This document shows, one piece after another, positions 1-12,700 of a stretch of 64,000 nt of DNA (the first letter of the stretch is position 1; the number at the start of each line of letters is the position of its first letter). Below the pieces are notes generated by a model that saw only the letters and a program-made list of their open reading frames with translations, was not told where the DNA came from and made no database searches. A program made the translations under genes and the position numbers. Origin of the DNA: Aldrovandia affinis (lineage: Eukaryota > Chordata > Actinopteri > Notacanthiformes > Halosauridae). The stretch spans positions 1,474,001-1,538,000 of the forward strand of contig JAINUG010000136.1 in NCBI GenBank assembly GCA_029706075.1, given 5' to 3'.

Positions 1-758
1 AAGTCATTACTTTAAACTGTATTAGCAGTTATTTTAGTGCCGCTTTAGAAAATGTTTCAGCACAGAAATGAAACCGACTAATGCGAATGTGAAGCGTTTT
101 ATCATGTAACTGAAGCTAACTCACGCACTAATTCTAGGGTTTCCATACAGTCGCAGCTTTGAAGCCAGGATGCCTGGTCGCCGAATTTAATAGGAATGCT
201 CTCATCTAAATGTGTCTTTCTTTAAAAACACGGACACATGCTCAAACCGTTTTAATAAATGTGTTAAGTACAATCTATCCACTGATCACAATGACATGTC
301 CAAGAATGTACTATTTAAACTTGCGTGTCTATATAAGTTGAAACCCGTCGGATGAACTGAAATATTCGCAAATACGACACAATTCCCTGAAAAGACACCT
401 CTTGATACACAGGTGTGCTTACGTAAAAGGTGCATATAAAATTACTTACACACTTTATAGTATCCTCGGATCACTCTCACTTGTCATCGCTCCAGGCTGA
501 CTTCAAGACTTGCTCTCTGGGGACATCGCGCTAAGACCACGATAGACATAGCATGTAGCCAATGAGAAAGCCCAGCGTCCCCCCGAACTGCTCTGATTGG
601 TCATATTTTTCACCGACAGGGCCATATCACAGGGGCGGAATGGACTAATGCCATCAGCTAGTGACCTAAGGGTGCTCCAACTGGCAGAGGTTATGAGGAT
701 TTAAAGAAAAGTAGTTCACATCTGTTTTTTATTCTATTTACGTAATCGATAACCAAGA

Positions 759-922
759 GGTTCTCTGTGGCTCAGTTGGTATAGCATGGCGTTAGCAACG
801 CTTAGGTTGTGGGTTCATTCCCCACTGGGGCCACATATACTGAAAAATGTATGCATTCACTACTGTAAGTCGCTTTGGATAAAAGCGTCTGCTAAATGGC
901 AATTATTATTATATTATTATTA
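759..922 (+). mobile_element. tRNA-derived SINE, + orientation
   Basis: The head has an A box (tggctcagttggtatagca) and a B box-like gggttcattcc. Then comes gccacatatactgaaa, the tail gtcgctttggataaaagcg and a (att)n end. The same family recurs at least six more times in this window. Confidence 0.85.
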
Positions 923-987
923 AGAGGTCAGATTTTATAGGAGCTATATATTTCAAGATGAGTTCAACATTTGACATTGACATTTTA

Positions 988-1042
988 AACATTTAGCAGA
1001 CGCTCTTATCCAGAGCGACTTACAAGATGTGCATTAATACAT
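988..1042 (-). mobile_element. SINE tail fragment
   Basis: atttagcagacgctcttat followed by ccagagcgacttac is the reverse complement of the common fish SINE tail. The head is absent or too decayed to see. Confidence 0.6.
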
Positions 1043-1120
1043 GGTAGGAACAATCATTGTTTGCGCAAGAGATCAGTGCAGCTAATACAGCGATAGATAT
1101 CATTTTTGGCAGCTGCATAT

Positions 1121-1160
1121 CATACCTGTCACACCGGGAAGGAAAAGTGTGACAGGTATG
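1121..1160. repeat. Perfect 14-bp inverted repeat
   Basis: CATACCTGTCACAC (1121-1134) and its exact reverse complement GTGTGACAGGTATG (1147-1160) flank a 12-base purine-rich spacer. It could form a hairpin or bind a dimeric factor; it may also be the remnant of a small palindromic element. Confidence 0.8.
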
Positions 1161-2679
1161 GTATGTTTTAGTTAAATGCAACTGCGAAACAACGTTTTAC
1201 ATTCCTATGGTCTGTGGCTACAGTCATAAACTACAAGAATTTGTTGCAATTGGTTATTTATTTTAATTGATTGCTTTACTGATCTAAATCTAGTGTCATT
1301 CGCTGATTGCTGGTAGAACAAGTACGATCGTAGTCTAAAATAGGTCATGTCATATAACCATTGCTGTTGGATGAAGGTCAAACATTAACACTTGTATTGA
1401 GGTGGGAGTGTTCAGTCCGTAGGAGGCCTTGAGATGAAAAAGGTTTGGGAACCCCCGCACTGCGCCACACTGCCACCCTGGCCTGTTCCACGACCTTGCG
1501 CTCCGTTTTGGTCTGCCAATCTCGCTAGTTTCCACTGGTCTTCTTTCTCGGCTTGCAGGGGAGGCCGCTGCTCGTCACTGGAAGTATACTGACTGGCTTG
1601 AACGAGACCGTGGTCTTACCTCGTACTGATGTGTAGCTACATGTTTTACTAAGTGACTGAAGACGCGGATGACCAGCGAGCGTGTCTGTGTGACAGCAGA
1701 GTCAGCACTCCCCGCTTTCATAAGGACTGCGGCTAAATTATAAAGGTAAAAAATGTAAATGTAAATGTAAATTACATTTGCCTGACGTCCGGTTCCCGCT
1801 CTAATTGAGAGCGGTTTGTTTGTGAGTCATTGAACGGAGAAACGGGAATGTTTTTGAAGCGGAATAAGCTGAGCAGTGTGAGTATGCGGGCGGGAGACTG
1901 CGTGGAAAGAGAGGGAGTGAGGGTGAGTTTGTGGGTATTGGCCGTCATCTGTGCAGGATGAACTCTTCCATAACTGGGGCTGCATGAACGTGCAGTAGCA
2001 GAACTGTGCAATCCGGGACAGTGCACAGGTACTGTATGTATTACCCTAGAAAGACCTGCACTCATGGTGCCTCAAACACTTGCTTTGACACAACCGTTTT
2101 ACATTTTTAAATCAGTTTCTCCTACACGGCTGAGCGCACACAGGGAACACAATTTCCAAACATTGCATAGGGATGACCCCACACCGTTTGCAAACACTGC
2201 CTATGGATTAACCCCACACCGTTTCCAAGGCTATTGCTTTCGAATGGCACATGGCTCATTTTCAGCACACATTTTGCTGTGTTTAATGTTTGATGGTTGT
2301 GTGATGTCATAGGTTAACGGTTGAAATGCTGCAACCGATTGGAGCTCCACCTACGCAAGGTCATGCAGGAGAAGCAACTGCCTATTGGTTTGCTAGAAAA
2401 GCACTTTCCCTGGCGGACTTATCTCACACCAGAGTGTCAACCTGGTCAGGCCCATAGTGCTTAAGGTTATGAGCTTAACACGTGAAGCCGCCCTGCCAGA
2501 GATTAATGTCGGATTAATATCTTCCGTGATTGATGCCTGAGGCTTTCTCCTACACAGCTGTGGCTTTGAGGCCACACAGGAAACACAGTCAGAACCACAT
2601 CTGCCCTGGCAATGCCATTTCCAAACACAGTCAGAAACAACCAGAACCACATCTGTCCTGCCAATGCCACTTCCAAACA

Positions 2680-2825
2680 CAGCCTATGGATGACCCCACA
2701 ACGTTTCCAAACACTGTCTATGGATGAACCCCACAACGTTTCCAAACACTGTCTATGGATGAACCCCACAACGTTTCCAAACACTGTCTATGGATGAACC
2801 CCACAACGTTTCCAAACACTGCTGC
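2680..2825. repeat. About 36-bp tandem repeat, 4 copies
   Basis: Units contain tatggatgaaccccacaac and gtttccaaacactg. Single diverged copies upstream (near 2150-2230) suggest local origin. Confidence 0.85.
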
Positions 2826-5149
2826 TGAAGCACCCCAGCCAACCCCGAGCCCATAAGCACTTTCACTTCACCAGGATACTAATGTTGCATTCAGAGAACC
2901 AGGCAACCAACAGGCTAAAGAAACAAACCTACAGTGCATTATTTCTACCAATAGAGGGCGCATATGTTCCGTACACTACGGTCTGTTCAGTAGGCTAGTA
3001 TGGGGTAATGAGATATCGCACAAAATAAATGTTCTAAAAAAAGCAATTACACTTATATATGAGAATTCTACAGTAATTTCCAAGTAACTTCCCCAGCAGA
3101 TTGTAAATCCTGCAGGCTCTGACATAAGAGTAAGCACATTGCGCACGTGTGATATTTCAAATAAATGTAATAACACACAGTTTGGAAATGGGCCACCTGA
3201 TGGAATACTGCAGCAATGTGGGAAAAAACTACATAATTTACCTGAATATGATGCAACAGCTTATGAAAAGCTTATAGCATTGAACCCACACAAATCATAG
3301 AACCATGGAAGACATATTTTTACTTGCATGTTGTAAGCATTTACCTCATCCATACCAATTACGGCAACTTTGGAAGTGTGCCATGCGATTGACCATGGAA
3401 CAATTTACTGGAGAAAATATATTGACATATCATGTCAACATATGGCTGTACTCTCCTCAAGACTAAATGCAGGTGGAAGGCTGAGTTGGGGATTGATTTT
3501 GTAGGGGAGTGGTGGGAGGGAGAAGATGCTGGGGTGAATTGTCCTGCAGGCTGGGGCTCATACTGTTAAATTTGACCCAAAGTCCACTAGTAATGCCAGA
3601 CTTGCAGAAATGTCTCAAGGTGTGTTCACAGCCGATCCTGCAGACCTGACCCGTGTTTTTTGTTCTTTTTTTTTGTTCTTTTCCTGAGCTGAGGAACCTC
3701 TTCCTGGTCCTGTTTTTAAACCTTACATACAAGGTTCTGTAAATCATTCTGCACCCTTTCCCACTTACCACCTATAAATATTCGGGGCACATGTGGAACG
3801 GGCCTGGGTGGCAGTGTGGCACAGTGCAGGGGTTCCCCTTATTTGGGGTCCTGTGAGCCTTTATTTTTTAACGCTGGACAGCTGAGAAACTCACTGGTGG
3901 TCTGGCCAATCTTACCATTCATATAAGTCATTTTCTCATTCTGTTTCCCTCTTCTTGGAGTCTTGTTGAAGCTCTGTTTGGCTGGCAGTGGTGATGGCAG
4001 ACTGTCTGATATTTCCAGAACGCAGTTTGGCAGCTGACAAATGCTCCCAGCCGGATAACATTTGCTCATTGGCTTCTATAAAATATGCCCCATCACTGGG
4101 CTAGCACAGGAGTTTTACTGACGGTCAGCTTTTGTGTCATAAAAAAGCATTTCAGAAAGAAGCATCCGTGACTGACAGGTGAATGAGTGTTAGTTAAAGT
4201 AACTATATGAGTTATTGCTGGCCAGCTGAAGTACATAAAGACTGTGGTCGAAAGCTGGCTGCTTATGCTGGACCCTGCCGTCAGTGAGACACTGTTGGCT
4301 CCTGTTGCAGAAACACTTGCTGTGGAGATGAATGTAGCCATCAAAGTGATTTATGAGTGATTCTTGGGCAATTGCAACAAGCACGAGTGGACAAATGCTT
4401 GCTTCTGATAGATTACTGAGCTTTGGTGGATAGCGACACAACCTACCTTGTTCCAGCGTTCGTTCACCTTTTTGACCATTGTGAAGCATTTCATTGTCTC
4501 GCTGAGCTATGTTTACTAGGTTTTTAATGAGCTGAAGAAAAATTGGCACGTTTTTTAATTATGTTTAATAGGCCCTTGTTGGCAATCGGTATTTGACAAA
4601 CATTATTCACACATCATCTCCAGAGTTTACCAACTGCGGGTCCAACATTATGTTATTATGTTATGCTATGGGTTTAAAACAGAAATCCCCCCCCCTTCCA
4701 CACACAAATATTGAACAGCAATTTTAAGTCAACAATACTATTTTCATTGTAAAGATTTCTTTTTTTTCCCTGCTCACATTTAATACTTGTAATGAGAATG
4801 TTTCACAGGCATCTCTTAAAACTGAACAGGAAACCACTACCTTAATTACAGCAGGCCAGGGGTGGAGGGGAGCCACTCCCAAGGGCCTCATTACTCCTCA
4901 AAGCACAGAGCTAAGACCTCCCCAAATCAGTCAGCCTCCCGATACTGTACATAAAAGATAATAGAATTTAAAAAACAAAAGCAAATATAACATCATTAAA
5001 TATCCTGCTCTGGTGGTCATTAGAGTTTGGTTTCATGGGGACCAGTAGGCCATGCTTGCACAAGGGGGTGGGTGCAGCACTGCAAATAACCATGTGAAAG
5101 GAAAATCTTTGGGCTCCAACACGGAACTCGTTGGTCGTAAGATTCATTC

Positions 5150-5900
5150 ATAAAGAGGGTGAGGACACAACAGGATGCTCATCATAAAGACCAAATATCA
5201 TTGTCAAATACTGATCCGAAACCATTGTCTGCTAATATTGCGAACAGATTAAAGGCAAATGTAATTAATATTGATCAGTGTGGGTCTATACCCAACAGAC
5301 GAGTATCAGATAACATCAGATATACTTTAAACATCATTCATACAAGACAAGAAAAAACCCAGACACTTTTAATTAGATTAGATGCTAAAAAAGCCTTTGA
5401 TTGGGTGCTACGGCCATGTATTTTCAAAACATATAGGGCATTTGGATTTCATCCTAATTTAGTTTTATGGTTACAAGCAATGTACAAAACTCAAAATTCA
5501 AAGATTCTTATTTATTTTACAAACACTGCCACTCTTCATATCTACGGCTAATTTCAGGAAATAGGATGAAAGGATTTCTAATTTTATTCGGAATGGCAGA
5601 AAATCAAGGGCCAAGTATGAAACATTAACCCGCCTTGGCCACACAAACCTTCAAAGTGATTTGAATGCAGCTCAGGTTATTGCCATAATGACACGGATCA
5701 ATGATACATCATGAATAGAATGGCGAACAATGGAGATGGGTGGACAAGGATGGATGAGGACATTAAGATCAAAATGGGTCCAAATCGGTGGGTGATGAAT
5801 TATTGTGTGGAAATTAATCTGCAAAAATCGAAATATCACAATAAGGAATTATTAATTTTAAGAAAAATATCACGAGACCCAGATTTAAAACCAAATTAAA
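5150..5900 (+). pseudogene. LINE-1-like reverse transcriptase remnant
   Basis: A translated stretch (5159-5551) reads ANIANRLKANVINIDQCGSI, PNRRVSDNIRYTLNII, LLIRLDAKKAFDWV and FGFHPNLVLWLQAMYKTQNS. These are fingers/palm motifs of L1-type non-LTR reverse transcriptases; the active-site YADD region is not visible. Farther on, a broken frame resembles the C-terminal part of the same ORF. It is 5'-truncated, internally deleted and not functional. Confidence 0.75.
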
Positions 5901-6564
5901 TGGATGCATACTATAAACGTGGACAACAAAAAGACTGAAAATATATTCACAGATGATTAATGAAAGTTTGGTGGAATCATTTTAATACATTTCATCAAAA
6001 TATGGACGACAACCATCAACATTTTTTGCAAACTACCTACAAAAATGTATGAAAGGACAATAAAACCAAATACCCACCCTTTAATTAAATGCATGATACA
6101 AAATCCAAATCATAACATTAATAAATATGAACTGTCTGAAGTATATAAGATCTTGGAAAGGAGGATATATTAACTTTAAATCGAAGTTCTCCTTCCTTAC
6201 ATTTAGTAATGCAGGTAAGATGTTCGCACCTACAACAGACAATAAACAAGCTACAAGGACTACTAATCCTACAACTCTCGTTGTGTCCAAGTTGCACATG
6301 TATTTTTAAGATCACCGGCTATGACTGATTATCTTAATTGACCACTGCTGACGTCAGAGATCAGATTGCAGTGTGCACGTTTTGATTGAAGGACCACGGT
6401 TAAGTCTCGTTCCCGGTTCGGTTCCGGTTCCCTCAACATCCTCTGCTATCGGCGTTCGCTTGCGAAGCGCCTTCGGGGACACCGCTGCTGGTATCGGTGG
6501 AGAGCAGAGCAGAGCGTGAGTGACAGTCCGCAGCACAGCAGTGGGTTTGCCCGGGCTCCCCTAC

Positions 6565-6579
6565 ATGGTTGTGTATTAG
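6565..6579 (+). promoter_or_regulatory. Candidate upstream ORF 1 (MVVY)
   Basis: ATG GTT GTG TAT TAG lies 96 bases before the main start. It matters only if the transcript begins upstream of 6565. Confidence 0.35.
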
Positions 6580-6583
6580 CCAT

Positions 6584-6625
6584 ATGCTAATATCGATAGG
6601 GGAGAGGATCGCGGCAGCGCTTTAG
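6584..6625 (+). promoter_or_regulatory. Candidate upstream ORF 2 (13 codons)
   Basis: ATG at 6584 opens a 13-codon frame, MLISIGERIAAAL, ending TAG at 6623-6625, 35 bases before the ryr3 start. It could lower initiation at the main start if it is transcribed. Confidence 0.35.
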
Positions 6626-6660
6626 TGGCTGTCAGAGTCTAAGCGGACACCTCAACGGCC

Positions 6661-6705
6661 ATGGCTGAAGGCGAAGGGGAAGATGAAATTCAGTTCTTAA
6701 GAACT
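6661..6705 (+). CDS. ryr3: ryr3 exon 1 (start codon)
   Basis: Encodes residues 1-15, [15 protein letters not shown], the typical RYR N-terminus. The context ggccATGg is a strong initiation site. The donor is gtaagt and the exon ends in phase 0. Confidence 0.95.
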
Positions 6706-9700
6706 GTAAGTAATTTTTTCCATTTTTATTTTTTCAGTTTCACAAAGGAAACCTATTAATTATTTATACTGTCAGCAACTGTCTAGTGTGGCTGTGTCGA
6801 GCCAAATGCAGGGTCGTGTCGGCTAGTCTTAATGACGATGTCTTTTTTTTGCATACTGCAATGCATGCATCTGTCGTTTCCGTCTGAATACCTGAACTAT
6901 TCCTTTGGTGTGATATTTCTCTGAAATTCGGTTGGCATACAGATCGTTTGTTCTGCAGTTGAACTGTCAATTTTTACCTCGCGCATAATTTGTTGCAATT
7001 CTGTAGGAATTTTGGGTCTTGCCTTACAGTCACGAATACGCCTATAGCATACGTTATGAACGCAAGAACTGACTTTTTAACTTATACATGCTATGCTCTT
7101 CACTCCACTGCCCCATAACGCGCATGTCCGCGCGCTATGCTTGTTGATTGGCATTTGAATTAAAATGGCTTGACTCAGGTGCAAGGGCAGGTGAAACATA
7201 TCGCATTTGTTTGAAGACTGAAGCGGAATGTTTCTTTCGCTTTTGCTGGTGAAAGGCGAGAGGTCGCTGTCTGACTTTGAATATAGTTTCAATATAACCC
7301 GTTTACATTATGCATTTACGTTGGAACTTTAACGGGCAAAGCGTCGTCATTAGGCGCTATAGATTTAAAAGCGTTATTTGTACTATAAATGATCAACTGT
7401 TTTTTTAAATTGGACGTGACGCTGTCCTGTGAAGGCTTTATTCTGCGCATTCACTGGCGAATGTGACTTTAGTAACTTCTGTTCAAACATCACCTCCTCT
7501 TAGAGGTTTCTATTCTTGTAGTTTGGCTCTATTTTTGTGGCTTGAGATTAGTTACATAGATGTAGTGGGTCATGGCGGTTATCTTTGTAAACTATACGTT
7601 GCGATGTTGGCAGTGGTGTGAAGAACCGTCACAGCTGGTTAGCCATGAAGACATTGAAAAGGGCGCACCTGTAAACGACCTTGTTTTTTATGACGATGAT
7701 TCACTATTCCTACGTAATATGGCATAATTTGGCTGTGCTCAGTTCCTTACGCAGCAAAGTAGCACCAGGGACAGCCCCTCGTCATTATTTCATCGACAAG
7801 ATTTATGCACATTCCATAAACATTGTCGGAATGGATTTTTGGTTTTGGAATGTATCTATATATTGTACACTATTTCAAATTCGATTGGCCCGTGACAGCT
7901 CCCACCATTGTTAACATGCCTTGCCGCGCGCCTCCATCAATCTTGTGCTCTCGCGCCACTGTGCCATTCCAGCTATGTGATCCCAACAGCAATATGTAGG
8001 GGCTTCCCCAGATCTGTTTAACCCGGGTGTCAAAATGAAAAAGAGAATTGTATCATATAGTTTTCCATTTAAGCCTTTACATATTTACATGTTGGTACCA
8101 ATAAAGAAATGAATCTGGAGATGTGTGACAGGGGTGTAGAATAATGTGTGAAGAAAATCAGAAGGACTGGCGGCAAGTTGTCTTATGGAGCTCAGGGTAA
8201 ATTCAGACCCCCCCAGTGCTGGCAGTGTGGAGGCCAATGACCATTGCTTGAATTTTTTAATGGCATATTTCAAGCAGGAAAAGGTTGCAGTCAAGCAATT
8301 TGTTGTTAGAAATTTGAGCAAGGATTCGGTACTGTGACATATTGGCCCCCAAAGTGCAGTTGTGCTGATAAGGTGTAAAGATGAAACTCTTCAATATCCT
8401 CTTCCTTCAGCTGGGTATTGAGCATATTGTGGAATGAAAAATAATTGAGAAACTTTAACGGTTGTTCACTTTATCAGAGAAGGTGCTCTGGTGGTGTCAG
8501 GGGAGCTTAAGCAAGTGTGTCCTCCTTAATCCTCCACGCTAGCTTCCAGGAGTCTAGAGTTTGAATACCTATAAATGGAGGATGTGATGTTCACTGCAGA
8601 GTTTCCCCTAAAAAATTGAAAATGTGTTATTGCTATGGTAGCAAAGGTGACAAAAGCAATTATATGGCAGGGGAAGGACTGAAATGTGTAGCAGTCAGAT
8701 AATGCTTTCTCGTGCATTTGTCTGTGCTTCTATAGGCGTAAATAAAAGAATAAGATGATAGCAAGGGTTCAAAGTGGAAACATTCAAGGCTTGCAGAAAG
8801 GGGGCCTAAAATGCTCTGTTAAAGGGTGCCTGGAAGGCACTGTAAAATTGTCCCTGGAAGGCTCTGTAAAATTGTCCCTGGAAGGCTCTGTAAAATTGTC
8901 CCTGGAAGGCTCTGTAAAATTGTCCCTGGAAGGCACTGTAAAAGGGGGCCTGGAAGGCACTGTAAAAGGCTCTTGTACAGTAGCAGGGAGCTAATTCAGA
9001 GTTTGCGTTGTTCTAGAAGCCTTCTGCATTCCAGGAGACGGGCCTGAGGTTTAAAATTAGCCTTTAAAAAGCTGATGCTTCCACAACTCACACATGAAAA
9101 CAAGCACACACACACAAACACAAAGCCTTAAAGAGGCTCACACAGCCTCAAAACAAAGATCCAGCAGGGGAGCTTGTGAATGACTGCCATTTTGGGGTTC
9201 TGTGCATGGTTCCTGTGAAAGCGGGCCTGGTGGAGGCACGGCGAGCCAGCAGCACGGCGCAGAGTAAAGCTACACCAGTCAGTCATCCTGGCACAGAGCC
9301 ACGCCCTTCGCAGGGCCAACTTCAGGCCTGCGTTGGAGTTTGTCTCCTGTCGTCTCTTCACTTTTATGTTTTTATATGCCATTTAGCAGACGCTTTTATC
9401 CAAAGCGACTTACAGTAGTGAATGCATACATTTTTCATTATATGTGGTCCCAGTGGCGATTGAACCCACAAGCTAAGCGTTGCCAACGCTGTGCTCTACC
9501 AACTGAGCCACACTGAGCCACAGTCTAAAACAGGCCCCTTGTGTCCTTCTGTCTCAGTCGGATGCCCTGTGTGGATACCCTGAGTGATCTCTACATTCTG
9601 CTTTTCATTGCTCCTCTGGGGTCAAGTTTGCTTTTTTGCTTTTTTCTTACTGTTGCACAGACCTGTAAGGACTTGTCGAGAGTAAAATGGTTTCCCTTGA

Positions 9701-12700
9701 GGGAACGGTGTGAGAGAGATGCACGTGTGACGAGTAATCTGAGGTGACAGCAGGAGAAGGGAGCTGAGGCGTCGACCGCTCTCCTCTATGTGTGGAGATA
9801 TGAAGGATTGTTACGAATCCATTTTGTGTGGGGAAAAAGAGGGCTTGGTATTATCAGTTTACTGGTTCTACCTACTTTTGTTAAATGCTGGAGTTTCATA
9901 AAGGCCTGGGGCAGATTTTCTCCCCTTCTGGAAAACATATCAGTTAAGTCCATATATTGAAATGACCTCCATTTTGATCTTCATATGTTCATGTCAGTAT
10001 ATAACATAGTGTCCCTGATCATTTAAAATGTCACCTGGTACAATCAAAATATGCACTATATACATCACTGTAATCATAGTTGTACAAATAATATTTTTTT
10101 GGTGACATGGAATATCTAGGGGACCTTGTCACATCCCGGCAAGGTGTTGGCCGGTCCAATAGGAAGGCAGTAGAGGGAAGCCGCATCGTCCCAAACCGCA
10201 GAACTGCATTTGGCCAGACTGGTTTTAGCGTTAAAGGGACTAATGTGTGGAATTCTCTACCTAGAGAGACTAAGCAAGAGCATGACTTTGCTCATTTTAA
10301 AAGAAAAGTCAAACAGTTGCTAAAAGACACACAGACATGCATGCATGCGTATACTTTTAATCCTGTTAGTACTGTTATTCTTTTTCATTGCTGTCCTGTC
10401 CTAAAATGATTTTGTTTCTTGTATTTGTATTGTCTTGTCCAACATCTATGTGTAGGCTTATTCACTTTTTAAAAGCCCAACTAGGGACGAACGTTGAAAT
10501 TTAGCGCAAGCTACAAATGTTTTGATGCAGGGCATCAGCGTGTTGTTAATGCAATGTGTCTATGTCTTTGTATCTGTCCCTACTCAAATAAACATTCAAT
10601 AAATAAATTATTCATCACTCACAAGTGAATACTGACAAAAGCATGCATATTGATTAGGAGATTTAAAACGGTGTCAGAGGTTCGAAAGATGTGCACACAG
10701 GAGAAAGAAAGAGCGTGGCTCTACGTGAGCAGACAGAGCGTCTGGCTCTGTGGGTTATGGGTTCGCCGTGTCCTCTGTACCCTTCAGGGTGAGTTCAGTC
10801 GCTCTGTGCCTGAAACAGAGAAAGTCATTCACGACGACCCTCCAGGCTCTGCTGCTTTGATGCATAGTTCCGTCTGTGAAGGACGAACCGCTCTCGTTCT
10901 CCGCCGTAAATTGGCCTGGCCTTTATCGTTCCCTGATGGGAGTGAGATTTAGAGCGCCACTCTGACTGTGCGCTCTGGGTCTCTGACTGCTCTGGAGATC
11001 TTTGGTTGAGCGCTGGACTCTGAGGTGTCCTTGCTATGAGTGACGGCCTCCTGAGGTGGGGGAGAGAGAGAGAGAGGGCCATGCTGCTCGGAGAGAGGGA
11101 CAGTGTGTGAGAGAGAGGGGCAGTGTGGGAGAGAGAGGGACAGAGAGAGGAGAGAGAGGGGCAGTGTGGGAGGGAGAGAGTGGCAGGAGAGAGAGGGGCA
11201 GTGTGGGAGGGAGAGAGAGAGAGAGAGAGAGAGGGACGAGAGAGTGGCAGAGAGAGGGGCGAGAGAGGGGCGAGAGAGTGGCAGTGTGGGAGAGAGAGGG
11301 ACAGTGTGGGAGAGAAGGAGAAGAAGAGCCGCATTGCTGGATGTGTAAATGAGGGGAGAGAGGGGCAGAGAGGGGCAGTATGGGAAGGAGGGACAGAGAG
11401 AAGGACAGAGAGACAGGCAGTGTGGGAGAGAGAGAGCCAGTATGGGAGAGAGGCAGAGGAAGAGCCGCATTGCTGGATGTGTTAATGAGGGGAGAGAGGG
11501 GGCAGCGCTGAAGGGGCTTTAGCTCCAGAGGTGTTAATGCGCGGGAATCCTCGGGTCAGGTGCCAAAGCGTCAGAGCATGAAGTCGCTGCCTCCCAGTGA
11601 GCGAGTGAGTAAATGCCAGAGAGGGGCTTCACCTTGCCCCACAGTCCATCCTCTCTCAGAGAGGAGGGACCCTGACCCTGCAGACCAAGCAGACCCCCAA
11701 CTCTTCACTGCTTTTATTTAGGCCAGGGTACCCCATCAGTAATCCTGTTATTCTTAGACCGTCCCAAACTCACTGTGCCCCCAGTGGGACCGCCAGATGT
11801 GTCCCACCATCTCATACTCTGCGATTACATAACGAGTACTTCTACGAGAGAGAGAGAGAGAGAGAGAGAGCATGTTAATAATAATAATAAACTTTATTTG
11901 TATAGCACCTTTCATACATGAAAGTTCAAAGTGCTTTACAGCCAGTGACCATGTTGTGACCTGTCTTGACCCATGTGACCCACCTGTGGGGTTTGACTCA
12001 TCGTTTGAAATCATTACCATAAAGGACCATCAATCATTCCCATCATGCCTTTATGGCTACTGGCTGTGACTGATCACTCCCATTATCCCTTTACAGCTAG
12101 TGACTGTGGTTGATCACTCATGTCTTTCCTTTACAGTACTTTATACAACTGAAACCATAGAGAGTCCAATCTACCTTCAGATGCAGGTTTAAGAGAAAGT
12201 ATTGACAAAGTGTGTTCAGGTGCTGCAGGATCGCCTAACAAGCCATGTTTGCAAAGATGTGCCACTCATTTTCCCCTAAAGGGCTCAGCACCAGTGCTGT
12301 TCAGATGAACCCTGGTATCCACTGCTGCCTGTTTCTTGTTTCTTGAAAGCTGTACCAATGTGAACTGGGCTTATAGAAAACAGATATTTGGTGCACCTAA
12401 TGGCAGGTCATTTGTTTGCTTTCCATCTTTCCCCACTATACTATAGCTAACAGAAGATAAGGCTAATTATAATTCCTACATGATCGGGGTTCACTCTCAA
12501 TGATGGTAATACCAGAAATACTGGATAGTAAAATAATATATGTCCTATTTGGTAATACTGAGATCTATGTGGTTAAATTACATGGATCTCCGCCTCCCAG
12601 GTGGTCTAGTGGTTACAGCGTTCAACGCTGGCCACTGCAACTGGGGTTCGATTCCACTGGCCGTGCCAGAGTTGGCTCTGTCCGGGAGTACCACCGGGAG

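Larger units (their letters stand above)
1..5149. other. Upstream region without a recognisable gene
   Basis: All open frames here are short and match no family I know. The region holds SINE sequence near 759-1040, a perfect inverted repeat at 1121-1160 and an approximately 36-bp tandem repeat at 2680-2825. The divergent neighbour of RYR3 in mammals (FMN1) is not visible. Confidence 0.6.
6355..6660 (+). promoter_or_regulatory. Probable ryr3 promoter / 5'UTR
   Basis: The 300 bases before the start codon are richer in GC and CpG than their surroundings (cggcgttcgcttgcgaagcg near 6450). I see no clear TATA box next to a defined start. The transcription start, and whether a non-coding first exon exists, cannot be set from sequence alone. 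Confidence 0.45.

Noticed and set aside
1..700. Divergent upstream gene promoter
   Set aside because: The start of the window has scattered CpGs and conserved-looking words but no coding exon or clear promoter element that I could support.
759..840. Possible tRNA gene (A and B boxes present)
   Set aside because: It is the tRNA-like head of a SINE: it is followed by the shared SINE body and tail, repeated many times in the window, and does not fold as an intact tRNA by eye.
3463..3771. 102-codon - strand open frame
   Set aside because: No recognisable domain, contains a low-complexity Lys/Arg stretch from a t-run, and has no partner exons nearby.
10825..11485. Ser/Leu/Pro-rich and Glu/Arg/Gly-rich open frames on both strands
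   Set aside because: Translations of GA/CT low-complexity DNA.
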